A DNA stretch of 64,000 bases from JBBSEX01 sp038239345 (GTDB taxonomy: Bacteria; Acidobacteriota; Terriglobia; Bryobacterales; Bryobacteraceae). Position 1 is the first letter of the stretch; each line of letters starts with the position of its first letter. Both the position numbers and the translations under genes were made by a program. Below the pieces are notes generated by a model that saw nothing but the letters and a program-made list of their open reading frames with translations, was not told the DNA's origin and ran no database searches. The stretch spans positions 248,001 to 312,000 of the forward strand of contig JBBSEX010000001.1 of the NCBI GenBank assembly GCA_038239345.1, in the 5' to 3' direction. Of the stretch, positions 36,488-45,583 are shown piece by piece.

Positions 36488-37846
36488 TCAGTTGGTGACC
36501 TCACGCGGTGAGAAGCGAATCCAGATAAAATATGCCGCGATGCCGGCCAGCAGAGTTAGCAGGCCAAAACCCACAAAGTTCCACCCGGATGTAACGAAGA
36601 TGTACGTCCACCCGATAAACGCGACGATGCTCGGCAAGGGGTAAAGCCACATACGGAATGGGCGTACGATATCGGCGCGATGTTTGCGAATGTACTGCAA
36701 GCCGACAATCTGCCCCATGAACTGAATTAAGATGCGTGACGTAAGCAGCGCGGAGATGACGGCATCCAGCGTGAAGAGCGAGGCCAGAATGGAAAGGCCG
36801 CCCATCACGATTAACGATATGTAGGGGAATTGTTTGGTGGGATGCAGACGATTGAAGATCTTGAAAAAGTCTCCGTTCAGCGCGGCGGCGTAAGGGATGC
36901 GGCTGTAGCCGAACAATAGCGCGAAGACCGAGGCGAATGCGGTCCAGAGGACCAGAATCGTGACTACCATCGCCGCCTTCTGGCCATAAAGCCGTTCAAT
37001 AAATTCCGAGGCGATGAACTTCGATTGCAGAGCTTCGCGCCAGGGTACGACGGCGATCAGGCTTAAGTTCGTGAGTGAATAAATAGCCGCGACGGCAATT
37101 ACCGAATAGATGATGGACCGGGGAATGACATGCTCCGGTTTGCGTACTTCCCCGCCCACATAACAGATATCGTAGTAGCCCAGAAAGTCATACATCGCGA
37201 TCAGCATGGCCGAGCCGAGGCCCGTGACGAAACCTCGGGAGAACGTGAAGGCATTCGGCGGGAAATCGAAAACGACATGCCGGTTGAAGTGGGTCAATCC
37301 ACTGACGATCACCAGCAGCACGGTGAATAGCATCCCGACCCACAGCACGACGGTAAGACGCCCGATGGCATTAACGCGGCGGTATAGCAAAACGATGACT
37401 AGAACGCCGACTCCCATGCTGACCAGCTTGGTCTGCCAGTCTCCCATTCCATGCCAGAGATAGCCGACATACTGCGCAAAGCCGATGTAACCCGACGCGA
37501 TTTCCAACGGACCGCTGAAGATGAATTGCCAGATGAAGAGAAAGGGCAAGATGCCGCCGAGCGGTGTTTTGCGAAAGGCCTCGCGAAGGTATAGATAAGA
37601 TCCGCCGGTTCCGGGCATCGCCGCGGCAAGTTCGCTCCAGACCAGACCATCGCAGAGCGCCAGGATCGCGCCCAACACCCAGCCAAGCATACATTGCGGT
37701 CCACCCATGGTGGCGATGATCAGCGGGATCGTAATAAACGGTCCCACTCCCACCATATTGCTCATGTTCAGCGCGGTGGCTTGGAGCAGGCCGAGGCTGC
37801 GAACGAGTCCGCCGGATTCACCGGCTACTTGCTGATCGTTAGTCAC
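36488..37846 (-). CDS. APC superfamily amino acid/polyamine permease
   Basis: A 452-residue transporter with about 12 membrane helices. The first helix carries GLLQATALNMSNMVGVGPFI, the broken-helix substrate site of APC permeases, and SELAAAMPGTGGSYLYLREAF is the helix 2 signature. It starts at a GTG with no evident ribosome binding site. Substrate could be an amino acid, amine or amino sugar derivative; its position with deacetylases that would release amines is suggestive only. First intact gene of the operon, 47 bases after the broken TonB receptor. Confidence 0.87.
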   Translation of the reverse strand: MTNDQQVAGESGGLVRSLGLLQATALNMSNMVGVGPFITIPLIIATMGGPQCMLGWVLGAILALCDGLVWSELAAAMPGTGGSYLYLREAFRKTPLGGILPFLFIWQFIFSGPLEIASGYIGFAQYVGYLWHGMGDWQTKLVSMGVGVLVIVLLYRRVNAIGRLTVVLWVGMLFTVLLVIVSGLTHFNRHVVFDFPPNAFTFSRGFVTGLGSAMLIAMYDFLGYYDICYVGGEVRKPEHVIPRSIIYSVIAVAAIYSLTNLSLIAVVPWREALQSKFIASEFIERLYGQKAAMVVTILVLWTAFASVFALLFGYSRIPYAAALNGDFFKIFNRLHPTKQFPYISLIVMGGLSILASLFTLDAVISALLTSRILIQFMGQIVGLQYIRKHRADIVRPFRMWLYPLPSIVAFIGWTYIFVTSGWNFVGFGLLTLLAGIAAYFIWIRFSPREVTN

Positions 37847-37893
37847 GGATTTAGATAGTGTAAACGATAACTTAAAGGAAAAACTGGCTCCGG

Positions 37894-38982
37894 CTAGAAT
37901 TCTGTCCGCGGGCGCAAGCCGAAACTGCGAGGGGGCGCGAGCGCCGTTCCGGATAGGAGTCTAGCAAAGTTGATCAGGTTCGGTCGGCCGGTAATGTTCA
38001 GCATGTCGGCCTGCAATGTGACGGAACGTTTTTCATGCCGCGACAGGTCCGCGCCCAGCGACGCGTTGATGGAAAACCACGGCGTAACGCGGCCTCTGGA
38101 AAAATTCACTCGCTTCACTACATCGGCACCGTATTCGGAAATAAGGAAGCTTTGCGAAGGAAGACCGGCGGCGTCTTCCACGGGAAGTCCACTGCTTCAG
38201 GCAGCGCTCCAGGCCGTGCATAAGCGCGACGTAATCTGGTAGCGGAGGTAGGCTCGTGCCGCATTGCGCTGATCTTGTGAGATGGCAAACGGTCTTTAGA
38301 GTTCAGCAACTCCGCCCAGCTTGTTTCCGAACTCCGGCGGAATGCCGCTGGTATACACTTTCACCGACTCGATCCCGTCCGCTTCTACCGTTGGCGCGAA
38401 GGCCGGCGAGCGGTTTTCCTGTAGCGGAAATCCATTCACGACAAACTGCGTGTCGTATTCCGATTGGCGTGGATGGAGAATGCCGTTAGCCTCCAGAAGC
38501 CATCCTGGTTGGGTTGCGATCAAATCGATTAAACCGCGGCCTGGCTGGCCGTGAGACAGCTCTTTGATTTCGACGGAGCCAATAAAGTAAGCGGCCGTCG
38601 TACAATTCGGGTCGATCAACGTATCCGGGTCTCTGACGACGACTTCACTCTTCAATGCCTGAACGCTGAGCGTGATCTGACGTGTTACCGGCACCTCCGA
38701 TCGGATCTCCAGCAGTTCGGAGACCTGGCTGAATCCAGGCTGCGTAACAACGAGCCGATACATGCCGTAAGAAAGATTGCGAAAGGAGTACTTGCCGTCG
38801 CTAAGCTGAATGGACTGCCGAGCTTTGACGGCCTGGTTGATTAACTCTATTCCGGCGGGGACACCGATGCCGGCGGCATCCACGACAGAAAGCCGCAATT
38901 CCCCGCTGTCTTTTTAAGCTAAAAGTAGCGTGGCGGATAACAGATAGATCACGCAAGAATTGCGAATGATCAGCGCCCGCAT
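37894..38982 (-). pseudogene. TonB-dependent receptor, truncated and interrupted
   Basis: Three pieces of one receptor remain. A signal peptide starts at the ATG at 38982 (MRALIIRNSCVIYLLSATLL) and ends at a TAA where CAA for Gln would be expected. The carboxypeptidase-like domain and plug follow in frame (GELRLSVVDAAGIGVPAG, then TQFVVNGFPLQENRS) and stop at 38296. The final barrel strands are at 37894-38181 (TPWFSINASLGADLS, ending FGLRPRTEF). Most of the barrel, roughly 400 or more codons, is missing. It heads the permease-deacetylase-glycosidase operon, so the locus lost its outer-membrane receptor. Confidence 0.82.
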
Positions 38983-39018
38983 TCCACCAAGATAACCCGG
39001 TTCGATGGCGGATAGCGT

Positions 39019-39972
39019 TTAACGGACAAGTTTACGCGTCAAGGAAAACAAGCCGAATAACGCTCCCACGATCGCCAGGCCGAACGCCGCCTGCTTCAGC
39101 GGATCACGCAGGGGATGGGGCAGTGTCACGACGCCATCTTCGTCCATCACCGCGGGTTCGCGCACATACCGTCCATGAGCCGGGAGCGCGATGTCGTCGA
39201 AATTTTCGGCAAGATATTCCAGTTCATCGGCGACGATCGGCCCAACCAATGGCAACCCGTGTCCGCACGCTACCACGGTTGGCAGCAGTCCTGCCAGCCG
39301 CGCGAGCGATAATTTCGCGGCCTCCCAATCAGGTGTGAAATGCGCCGGCGGACCATGCATTACAGGGCGCTGTGTGAAGACCGCCACGAACGACTCCATT
39401 TTCGTGGTGACAAAAGCGTCGCCGGCAATCAGAACGCGATCCTCATCGCGAAAAAATAAGACATGTCCTGGGGAGTGGCCGGGCGTGTGGATCCAGCGCC
39501 ATTGCGGCAGCCCAGGCACAGTACCATCCTCCGGCAAATCTAACAGGCGGTCGCCGACATTGATCGGACCTCGCGGATATAAGCTGGACAGCGATGCCAA
39601 TGCCCCGCCCCCAACCGTGGGATCGGGCGGCGGATACTTAGACCGTCCAGTTAAGTACGGACGTTCCATTGGGTGCGCGTAAATGGGGACATCCCATTCC
39701 TCCGCCAGATCGCGAAGCGAACCCACATGATCGAAGTGGCCATGCGTCAGCAGGATGCAGCTCGGCTTCGAATCGGCTCCGAAATGGCGGCTGGTCCACG
39801 CTTTGATCCGGCTGGCTGACATCGGAAGTCCCGCATCGATCAAAACCCACGAGCGATCCGCGTTGGATATCGCATACAGGTTTACCATTACGACGCGCAG
39901 CCCAGTGACGGCGGGGGCTACCCGGTCCAACTCGTGAACCGTCTCGGAGGGCATATTCAACAGGTCTCTCAT
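39019..39972 (-). CDS. MBL-fold metallo-hydrolase
   Basis: A 317-residue metallo-beta-lactamase-fold enzyme. The zinc motif H77-x-H79-x-D81-H82 is in LTHGHFDHVG, further ligands are in HTPGHSPGH and VIACGHGLP-like (here VVACGHGLP), and DAFVTT follows the third site. The C-terminal ~25 residues form a hydrophobic helix (AAFGLAIVGALFGLFSLTRK), so the enzyme may be membrane anchored by its tail. Substrate not evident; glyoxalase II-like and lactonase-like members look similar. ATG start at 39972. Confidence 0.87.
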   Translation of the reverse strand: MRDLLNMPSETVHELDRVAPAVTGLRVVMVNLYAISNADRSWVLIDAGLPMSASRIKAWTSRHFGADSKPSCILLTHGHFDHVGSLRDLAEEWDVPIYAHPMERPYLTGRSKYPPPDPTVGGGALASLSSLYPRGPINVGDRLLDLPEDGTVPGLPQWRWIHTPGHSPGHVLFFRDEDRVLIAGDAFVTTKMESFVAVFTQRPVMHGPPAHFTPDWEAAKLSLARLAGLLPTVVACGHGLPLVGPIVADELEYLAENFDDIALPAHGRYVREPAVMDEDGVVTLPHPLRDPLKQAAFGLAIVGALFGLFSLTRKLVR

Positions 39973-40014
39973 GACTACTGTTAGACATCGCTTTCGTCCG
40001 CCCGTTTCTTCTAG

Positions 40015-40647
40015 TTACGCGTTAACCACGATTCCCAGCGCGGCTCTTACCCGCTCGGCTACTTCCGCGGAGTTCTTTACTCTAAGAACCGGGAACCCCG
40101 CCGCACGGCCACTGGCTTCTCCGGCGTTTGAATCTTCCACTACCAAGGCCCCACTTACACCAAGCAATTCCGCGGCGCGGAGGTAAGGGTCGGGCGCGGG
40201 TTTCAAGTTGGGCACCTCGCGTCCGCAGACCAGGACAGCAAAACAATCGAGGATCCCGGCCCCTCGCAAGAGCGGCTCAATCTCCGGTCGGGCGCTGGAA
40301 GAAACGACGGCAAGCTTGTAGTCGGTCAAGGATTTGACAAGCCGAATTGTCTCGTCGTGGAAGACGGCGCCAGACACGGCGAGCTTCTGGAACAATGCAT
40401 GTTTCTCCGGATAGCGATTCCAGATGTCATCGAAAGGTATCGGCGGCTCTCGTTGCGCCGACAGCGTTTCAATCATCAGACGGTCGGAAATTCCGATGCA
40501 CGATTTCACATAAAAATCCCAATCCAATTGGATCCCGTAGTCTTGCAGAATCTGCGCCCAGGCTTGGTAATGGATTGGCTCGGTATCGGCTAGCACGCCG
40601 TCAAAGTCAAAAAGAATCGCTTCGTATGGCTTCATCAGTAGGGTCAT
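40015..40647 (-). CDS. HAD superfamily hydrolase, beta-phosphoglucomutase-like
   Basis: About 210 residues. HAD motif I is FDFDGVLADTEP (Asp14 nucleophile, Asp16), motif II VVSSSAR, motif III Lys in NLKPAPDPYLRAAELLG, and motif IV VVEDSNAGEASGRAAG. The helical cap at residues ~20-85 fits the subfamily IA phosphoglycolate phosphatase/beta-phosphoglucomutase group. The ATG at 40647 or 40635 could start it. Divergent from ilvE with about 60 bases between them. Confidence 0.87.
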   Translation of the reverse strand: MTLLMKPYEAILFDFDGVLADTEPIHYQAWAQILQDYGIQLDWDFYVKSCIGISDRLMIETLSAQREPPIPFDDIWNRYPEKHALFQKLAVSGAVFHDETIRLVKSLTDYKLAVVSSSARPEIEPLLRGAGILDCFAVLVCGREVPNLKPAPDPYLRAAELLGVSGALVVEDSNAGEASGRAAGFPVLRVKNSAEVAERVRAALGIVVNA

Positions 40648-40706
40648 CTTATATATAACGCAAGCTCTGCGGCGCCCTGAAGCGGGCAAGATATAATTAC
40701 AGAATC

Positions 40707-41645
40707 ATGCTCAAGCCAACCGAAAAGATCTGGCATAATGGACGCTTCATTCGCTGGGATGATGCGAAAATTCATGTTCTTGCACACGTAACCAGCTATG
40801 GAAGCTCCGTTTTTGAGGGCGTTCGCTGCTATGAGACGCCTGCCGGCCCAGCCGTCTTTCGCGTTCGCGAGCATGCTCGCCGGTTACTGGATTCAGCGAA
40901 AATTTATCGCATGGATATTCCATTTTCGCTTGCGGAGTTGAGCTCGGCGATGGTGGATACAGTTCGGGAAAACGGTTTGCAATCGTGCTACCTGCGCCCG
41001 TTAGTATTGCGTGGCTACGGCAACGTTGGCGTGCTTCCCACCAAGGACAATCCCATTGAGACCTACGTGGCCTGCTGGGAATGGGGCAAGTATCTGGGCG
41101 ATGAAGGCCTCTCGCAGGGCGTGGATGTGTGCATCTCCAGCTGGACCCGAATCGCACCGAACACGCTGCCCGCGCTAGCCAAAGCCGGCGCCAATTATAT
41201 GAACTCGCAGTTGATTCGCATGGAAGCGCAAGTGAACGGGTATGCCGAAGGCATCGCGCTTGATGCGGCCGGCTACATCAGCGAAGGCTCCGGCGAAAAC
41301 ATTTTCGTGGTTCGCGATGGCAAGATTCTTACGCCGCCTTTGGGCGCGTCGGTGCTGCCCGGCATTACGCGCGACACTATTGTTACGCTGGCCCGCTCGC
41401 TTGATATTCCAGTTGTGGAAACGATCATCCCTCGGGAGCTGCTTTACATTGCCGACGAAGTATTCTTCACTGGAACCGCGGCAGAAGTGACGCCGATCCG
41501 TTCCGTAGATCGCATCGTCATCGGTGAAGGCCGCCGCGGTCCGGTCACGGAGCGAATTCAGACTGCATTTTTTGGAGTTGTCGAAGGCCGGCTGGAAGAT
41601 AAGTACGGTTGGTTGACGCCGGTTCCGCAGAAAGTAACGGCGTAG
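40707..41645 (+). CDS. ilvE: Branched-chain amino acid aminotransferase
   Basis: A 312-residue fold-type IV PLP enzyme, the last step of Ile, Leu and Val synthesis. Lys159 in LAKAGANYMNSQL binds PLP; EGVRCYET, CYLRPLV, EGSGENIFVV and FFTGTAAEVTPI are the class IV signatures of IlvE. Length is typical. It is monocistronic, divergent from the HAD gene, with about 220 bases before nagA. Confidence 0.95.
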   Translation: MLKPTEKIWHNGRFIRWDDAKIHVLAHVTSYGSSVFEGVRCYETPAGPAVFRVREHARRLLDSAKIYRMDIPFSLAELSSAMVDTVRENGLQSCYLRPLVLRGYGNVGVLPTKDNPIETYVACWEWGKYLGDEGLSQGVDVCISSWTRIAPNTLPALAKAGANYMNSQLIRMEAQVNGYAEGIALDAAGYISEGSGENIFVVRDGKILTPPLGASVLPGITRDTIVTLARSLDIPVVETIIPRELLYIADEVFFTGTAAEVTPIRSVDRIVIGEGRRGPVTERIQTAFFGVVEGRLEDKYGWLTPVPQKVTA

Positions 41646-41864
41646 ATTCGATCCGCAGCGCGCGGCCCGGCAGCTACCTCCCCCGAGATTGCTACCGGCA
41701 CCGCTTGCTGCGAAGGATCTGAGATCATTTTTAGCAGGAACCGGATGCTTTGGCCAGAGGGAAATCGTTACCCTGGACGGTTTTCAACAGCTATTTTGGA
41801 CGTTGCGTTTGCATAAGATACAGGCGGCCTGTTGTGGCAAAGCTGTGCATAAACCGGCGGACTT

Positions 41865-43013
41865 ATGAAATGTTTGGGGACTCACGCGTTAACGGGAGAA
41901 CGAATTGAGGTCTCCTTTGATGGCACGATTCAAAGCGTCGACGATGTCTTCGATGAACGCGGGATCGACACCTTTGTCGCCCCTGCGTTCATCGATCTCC
42001 AGATCAATGGATTCGCCGGCGTCGATTACAACTCACCCGTCTCTTCTTTAGCGGAGATCGAGCGGTCGCTGCGGGTGATGTTCTCGACTGGCGTCGCGCG
42101 CTGCTACCCGACCGTGATCACTGGCACTCCAGAGGATATGTTAGGCGCTCTTCGCAATTTGAGCCGTGCCAAGTCGACACTGCCCGATGGCGGCGCGATG
42201 GAAGGCTTCCACGTCGAAGGCCCGCACATTTCGCCGGACGATGGCCCACGCGGCGCTCATCCAAGACAAGCCGTGCGTCCGCCAGACTTCAACGAATTTC
42301 AACGTTGGCAGGAGGCGACGGATGGTAGCATCCGCCTGGTGACGGTATCGCCGGAGTGGCCGGGCATGCCCGATTATGTGGATCAGGTTGTGCGCCAGGG
42401 CACCGTCGTCAGCATCGGACATACCAAAGCGGATGCCCAACAAATACAAGATGTCGTTAGCGCAGGGGCAACCTTATCGACGCACATCGGCAACGGGGCG
42501 CACGCCATTCTTCCCCGCCATCCAAATTATATTTGGGAGCAATTGGCGGAAGATCGGCTAGCGGCAAGCTTTATCATTGACGGGATTCACTTAGGTCCGG
42601 CCTTCACTCGCGTGGCTTTGCGAGCGAAGGGAATCGAACGCGCGATTCTGATCACGGATGCTGTAATGCCCGCTGAGTGCGCGCCGGGTTTTTATCGTCT
42701 GGGGGAAGTCGAAGTCGAACTGCAAGCAGATCGCCGGGTAGTGCTGCGTGGCGGAACGCGGCTTGCCGGATCTTCTCTGCGCATGGATCGTGCTGTCGAA
42801 AACGTGATGAGAATCGCCGGCCTGAGTCTTCGGGAAGCTATCACCATGGCCACCACGAATCCAGCGCGTGTGGGCCGACTTGGTGGCCGTGTGCGCGGAC
42901 TGACGCCGGGCGATCGCGGCGATCTCGTAGTGTTTCGTTATGACAAAGCCGTCCAGAAAATTCAGATTCTGGAGACGTACCTCGGCGGCCGTCGCGTCTA
43001 TTCGTCCACTTGA
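41865..43013 (+). CDS. nagA: N-acetylglucosamine-6-phosphate deacetylase
   Basis: A 382-residue amidohydrolase that converts GlcNAc-6-P to GlcN-6-P. The metal ligands are Glu118 (FHVEGPHIS), His186 (SIGHTKAD) and His207 (STHIGNGAH); catalytic Asp265 is in LITDAV. FIDLQINGFAG at the N-terminus and TNPARVGRLGG at the C-terminus complete the NagA pattern. It would act on the product of MurQ, so the two genes belong to the same recycling pathway though 29 kb apart. No nagB or transporter is adjacent. Confidence 0.94.
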   Translation: MKCLGTHALTGERIEVSFDGTIQSVDDVFDERGIDTFVAPAFIDLQINGFAGVDYNSPVSSLAEIERSLRVMFSTGVARCYPTVITGTPEDMLGALRNLSRAKSTLPDGGAMEGFHVEGPHISPDDGPRGAHPRQAVRPPDFNEFQRWQEATDGSIRLVTVSPEWPGMPDYVDQVVRQGTVVSIGHTKADAQQIQDVVSAGATLSTHIGNGAHAILPRHPNYIWEQLAEDRLAASFIIDGIHLGPAFTRVALRAKGIERAILITDAVMPAECAPGFYRLGEVEVELQADRRVVLRGGTRLAGSSLRMDRAVENVMRIAGLSLREAITMATTNPARVGRLGGRVRGLTPGDRGDLVVFRYDKAVQKIQILETYLGGRRVYSST

Positions 43014-43021
43014 AGACTTAC

Positions 43022-45544
43022 TCAGCGTGGATCCAGCTCACTGGCGAACACCTCGAACGGACCCCAATAGTACGGCTTGCGCATTGGTTGCGAAGAATGA
43101 AGAAGATCGAGCTTAGCGGTTCGCAATGCCTCGGCTGGTGACTTTCCGGCGTGCAGTTCAGCGTACGTCCGCTCCATGAGAATTGCCGTCGAACGGTCGT
43201 CTACCGCCCACAATCCCGCGATTACATCACGTGCCCCGGCCTGCAGAAACGCCCACGCGAAACCGATCAGGCCTTCGCCGGCATAGGATCGCGAGCCGGC
43301 GCTTTGACATGCCGAAATTGTCACGAGGCCGGCCTGAATCGGATGTCCAACAATATCCCGCGCGTACAGTTTGAAGGAGTCGCCGTGGCGCGTAAGAATC
43401 ACCGCGGAGTCAAGCGGATTATCCCGATTCGCGGTGGCGTGCGCGGCAAAATGAATCATCGCAAAGCGCTCAGGGTGCGATTCCAGATAGGCCTCGGGCT
43501 GTGCTTCGGCCCCGGTGAGTATAACGTTTTCCGGCCCGGCCAGAGTCTTCTGAATCGCGTTCACTTCCACTGCGGCGCTCGCCAGCTTCGGATATTCTTT
43601 TTCGTCAGGGCTAATCGGATTTCCTATCAGCAGCAAGCCGCGCGTCTTCTCACGCCGGGCCGGCTGGGGATTCGCCAGGATGGTGAGCGAAGGTGTCACC
43701 GAAATCGTGACGTCTTCAATCCAATAATGCGCCTGATCACCACCGGCTGGCAGAGTCTCAAAATTCAGATTGTATAAATCGCGATCCGGTACAATAACGA
43801 TCTTCGCGTTCTTCGGTATCAGTTTGCTTGCCGGTCCGATCAGTGTGTCGAAGAGTTTACGTCCGGTAGGATTACCACCCGCCAATGGATCTTTCAAACT
43901 CTCCACTAAGGCGCGATATTCCCGCAGCAAGCGAATGATCTCCACTTCCGACGGCAGAGTAAAACAGCGCACGCCCGACGGCGTAATTACCCACAGAAAC
44001 GATCGCCCAGGGGCCAGCCAATAGGAGAGCATAATCACGCCGTGCACCCGCGAGTGTTGACGCAGCAGATTGAGGTTAACGCCCGCATCCACCGGCATCC
44101 CTAGACGCAAGCGTTCCGCCAAGACGCGGCCGCGGCTGGATTCAGCCACTTGCAAGGCCTCTTCGCTGTGATTGTTCCGTATCAGAAAATCGACGTAATC
44201 CTGATACAACCCGATCAGACTGGAGAGATAAGAGAGCTTGTATTCATCGCCAACGAGCCGCGAGCGGCTGCTCTCCACCATTTTGAGACCCTTGCGAAAT
44301 TCCGTCTCGGCCTCGTGATTTCTACCAGCCGATACTAAGAACTTCGCCAGTTCCCGTTGCGCCGGAAGCAATGCGGCGGGCTCTGTTATATGCGAATCGA
44401 CAATCGAGCGAAAGACTTGTTCGGCTTGCCCGCTGTTCAACCGCATCTCGGCAATCAGACCCGCATTCAGCCTGGCAATCTGATGCTCCACCGTTTTCGG
44501 ATCGTCAAAAATCCTTTCCGCTTCCGCGTTATATTTCTCAGCATCTGCAATGTCTCCGAGATCGAGTGAGGTCTTGGCGAGGTTGCTAAGCCACATCCCT
44601 GTCCATCGCGGAACTTGCAATTTTCTGGCGCCGGCCAGAGCTTGCGTATAATAATTCCGCGCCAACGTAAACTCTTCCTTCGCCCGGGCTGGATCGGCGA
44701 TGGCCCCTTCAGCGCGGGCCACGTGGGAATTTCCAATGTTTCCCAGGCTCATCTGATAATCCATTGGAAGGTGTGCGGCGGATGCCATTTCATGCACCTT
44801 CTCAAATAAACTCGCGGCCTTGTCGAAGTCTCCCAGGCGGTAATAGCAATTGCCAAGATTGTTCAGCGTGCGGATTGTAAATCCTTTGGCTGGCGAATCC
44901 TGTTGCACGTTCATTGCGCGAATCAAGATGGAAATTGCTTCGTCATAGCGGGCGGCATCCATTCTTTGTACAGCCAGATTGCCGAGCGCCAGGCTTTGCA
45001 GATAGCCGTCGTTCAAGTCTTCACCACGCTTTAATGCGCTGCGAAACTTCATCTCGGCTTCGTCGCTCTTGCGCAAATGAGCGAATACCGATCCGCGATG
45101 CAAATCGATTTCAAAACGAATTCGCCGGTAATCGCCATTCTTCACGAGGGCTTCTGCCTGGTCTAACAGGGCCAACGATTCGGCGCGCTGCGATCTAAAA
45201 TCCTTCAGCCAGGCTTGATCCACCAATAAGCGCGCACGCATTTCCGGCGAGGTGGGAGCTAAAGGCGGCTTGGGATATAGTGACGCTTCCGCCCGTTCGG
45301 TTAAACGTTCTATAAGGAGCGTTTCCGATTGCAGGAGCAGAAATTTCCAATGCCAGTCGCTATCGGCATCGCGGCCAAAACGATTCAGACCGGTCTCGGC
45401 GACTTCTCTCGCGGCGGATAATTCACCACCTCGCTGGAGGCGATCGGCCTTCAAATAAAGCTGGCCGGGCGTGACGGATCCACACCCGGACAGCCAGCAT
45501 ACGGTGATCAACAGAGTAAGGGAATTCCGGCCAAACAACCGCAA
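43022..45544 (-). CDS. TPR-CHAT domain protease, predicted lipoprotein
   Basis: An 840-residue protein starting at a TTG with GGA seven bases upstream. The N-terminus has a lipobox (CWLSGC, Cys about residue 21), so it is probably anchored outside the cytoplasm. Residues ~30-450 contain TPR-like helical repeats (FTIRTLNNLGNCYYRLGDFD, SLALGNLAVQRMDAARYDEA). The C-terminal CHAT domain, a caspase-like protease fold, carries the His702-Cys746 dyad (IHFAAHA and TISACQSA) and ends with WAVDDRSTA and KPYYWGPFEVFA. It lies 39 bases downstream of the 255-residue protein gene and likely shares its transcript. Substrate unknown. Confidence 0.9.
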   Translation of the reverse strand: MRLFGRNSLTLLITVCWLSGCGSVTPGQLYLKADRLQRGGELSAAREVAETGLNRFGRDADSDWHWKFLLLQSETLLIERLTERAEASLYPKPPLAPTSPEMRARLLVDQAWLKDFRSQRAESLALLDQAEALVKNGDYRRIRFEIDLHRGSVFAHLRKSDEAEMKFRSALKRGEDLNDGYLQSLALGNLAVQRMDAARYDEAISILIRAMNVQQDSPAKGFTIRTLNNLGNCYYRLGDFDKAASLFEKVHEMASAAHLPMDYQMSLGNIGNSHVARAEGAIADPARAKEEFTLARNYYTQALAGARKLQVPRWTGMWLSNLAKTSLDLGDIADAEKYNAEAERIFDDPKTVEHQIARLNAGLIAEMRLNSGQAEQVFRSIVDSHITEPAALLPAQRELAKFLVSAGRNHEAETEFRKGLKMVESSRSRLVGDEYKLSYLSSLIGLYQDYVDFLIRNNHSEEALQVAESSRGRVLAERLRLGMPVDAGVNLNLLRQHSRVHGVIMLSYWLAPGRSFLWVITPSGVRCFTLPSEVEIIRLLREYRALVESLKDPLAGGNPTGRKLFDTLIGPASKLIPKNAKIVIVPDRDLYNLNFETLPAGGDQAHYWIEDVTISVTPSLTILANPQPARREKTRGLLLIGNPISPDEKEYPKLASAAVEVNAIQKTLAGPENVILTGAEAQPEAYLESHPERFAMIHFAAHATANRDNPLDSAVILTRHGDSFKLYARDIVGHPIQAGLVTISACQSAGSRSYAGEGLIGFAWAFLQAGARDVIAGLWAVDDRSTAILMERTYAELHAGKSPAEALRTAKLDLLHSSQPMRKPYYWGPFEVFASELDPR

Positions 45545-45583
45545 CGGTATTTCCAGAATTCCCTCCTCGGCAGAAGACTAATT

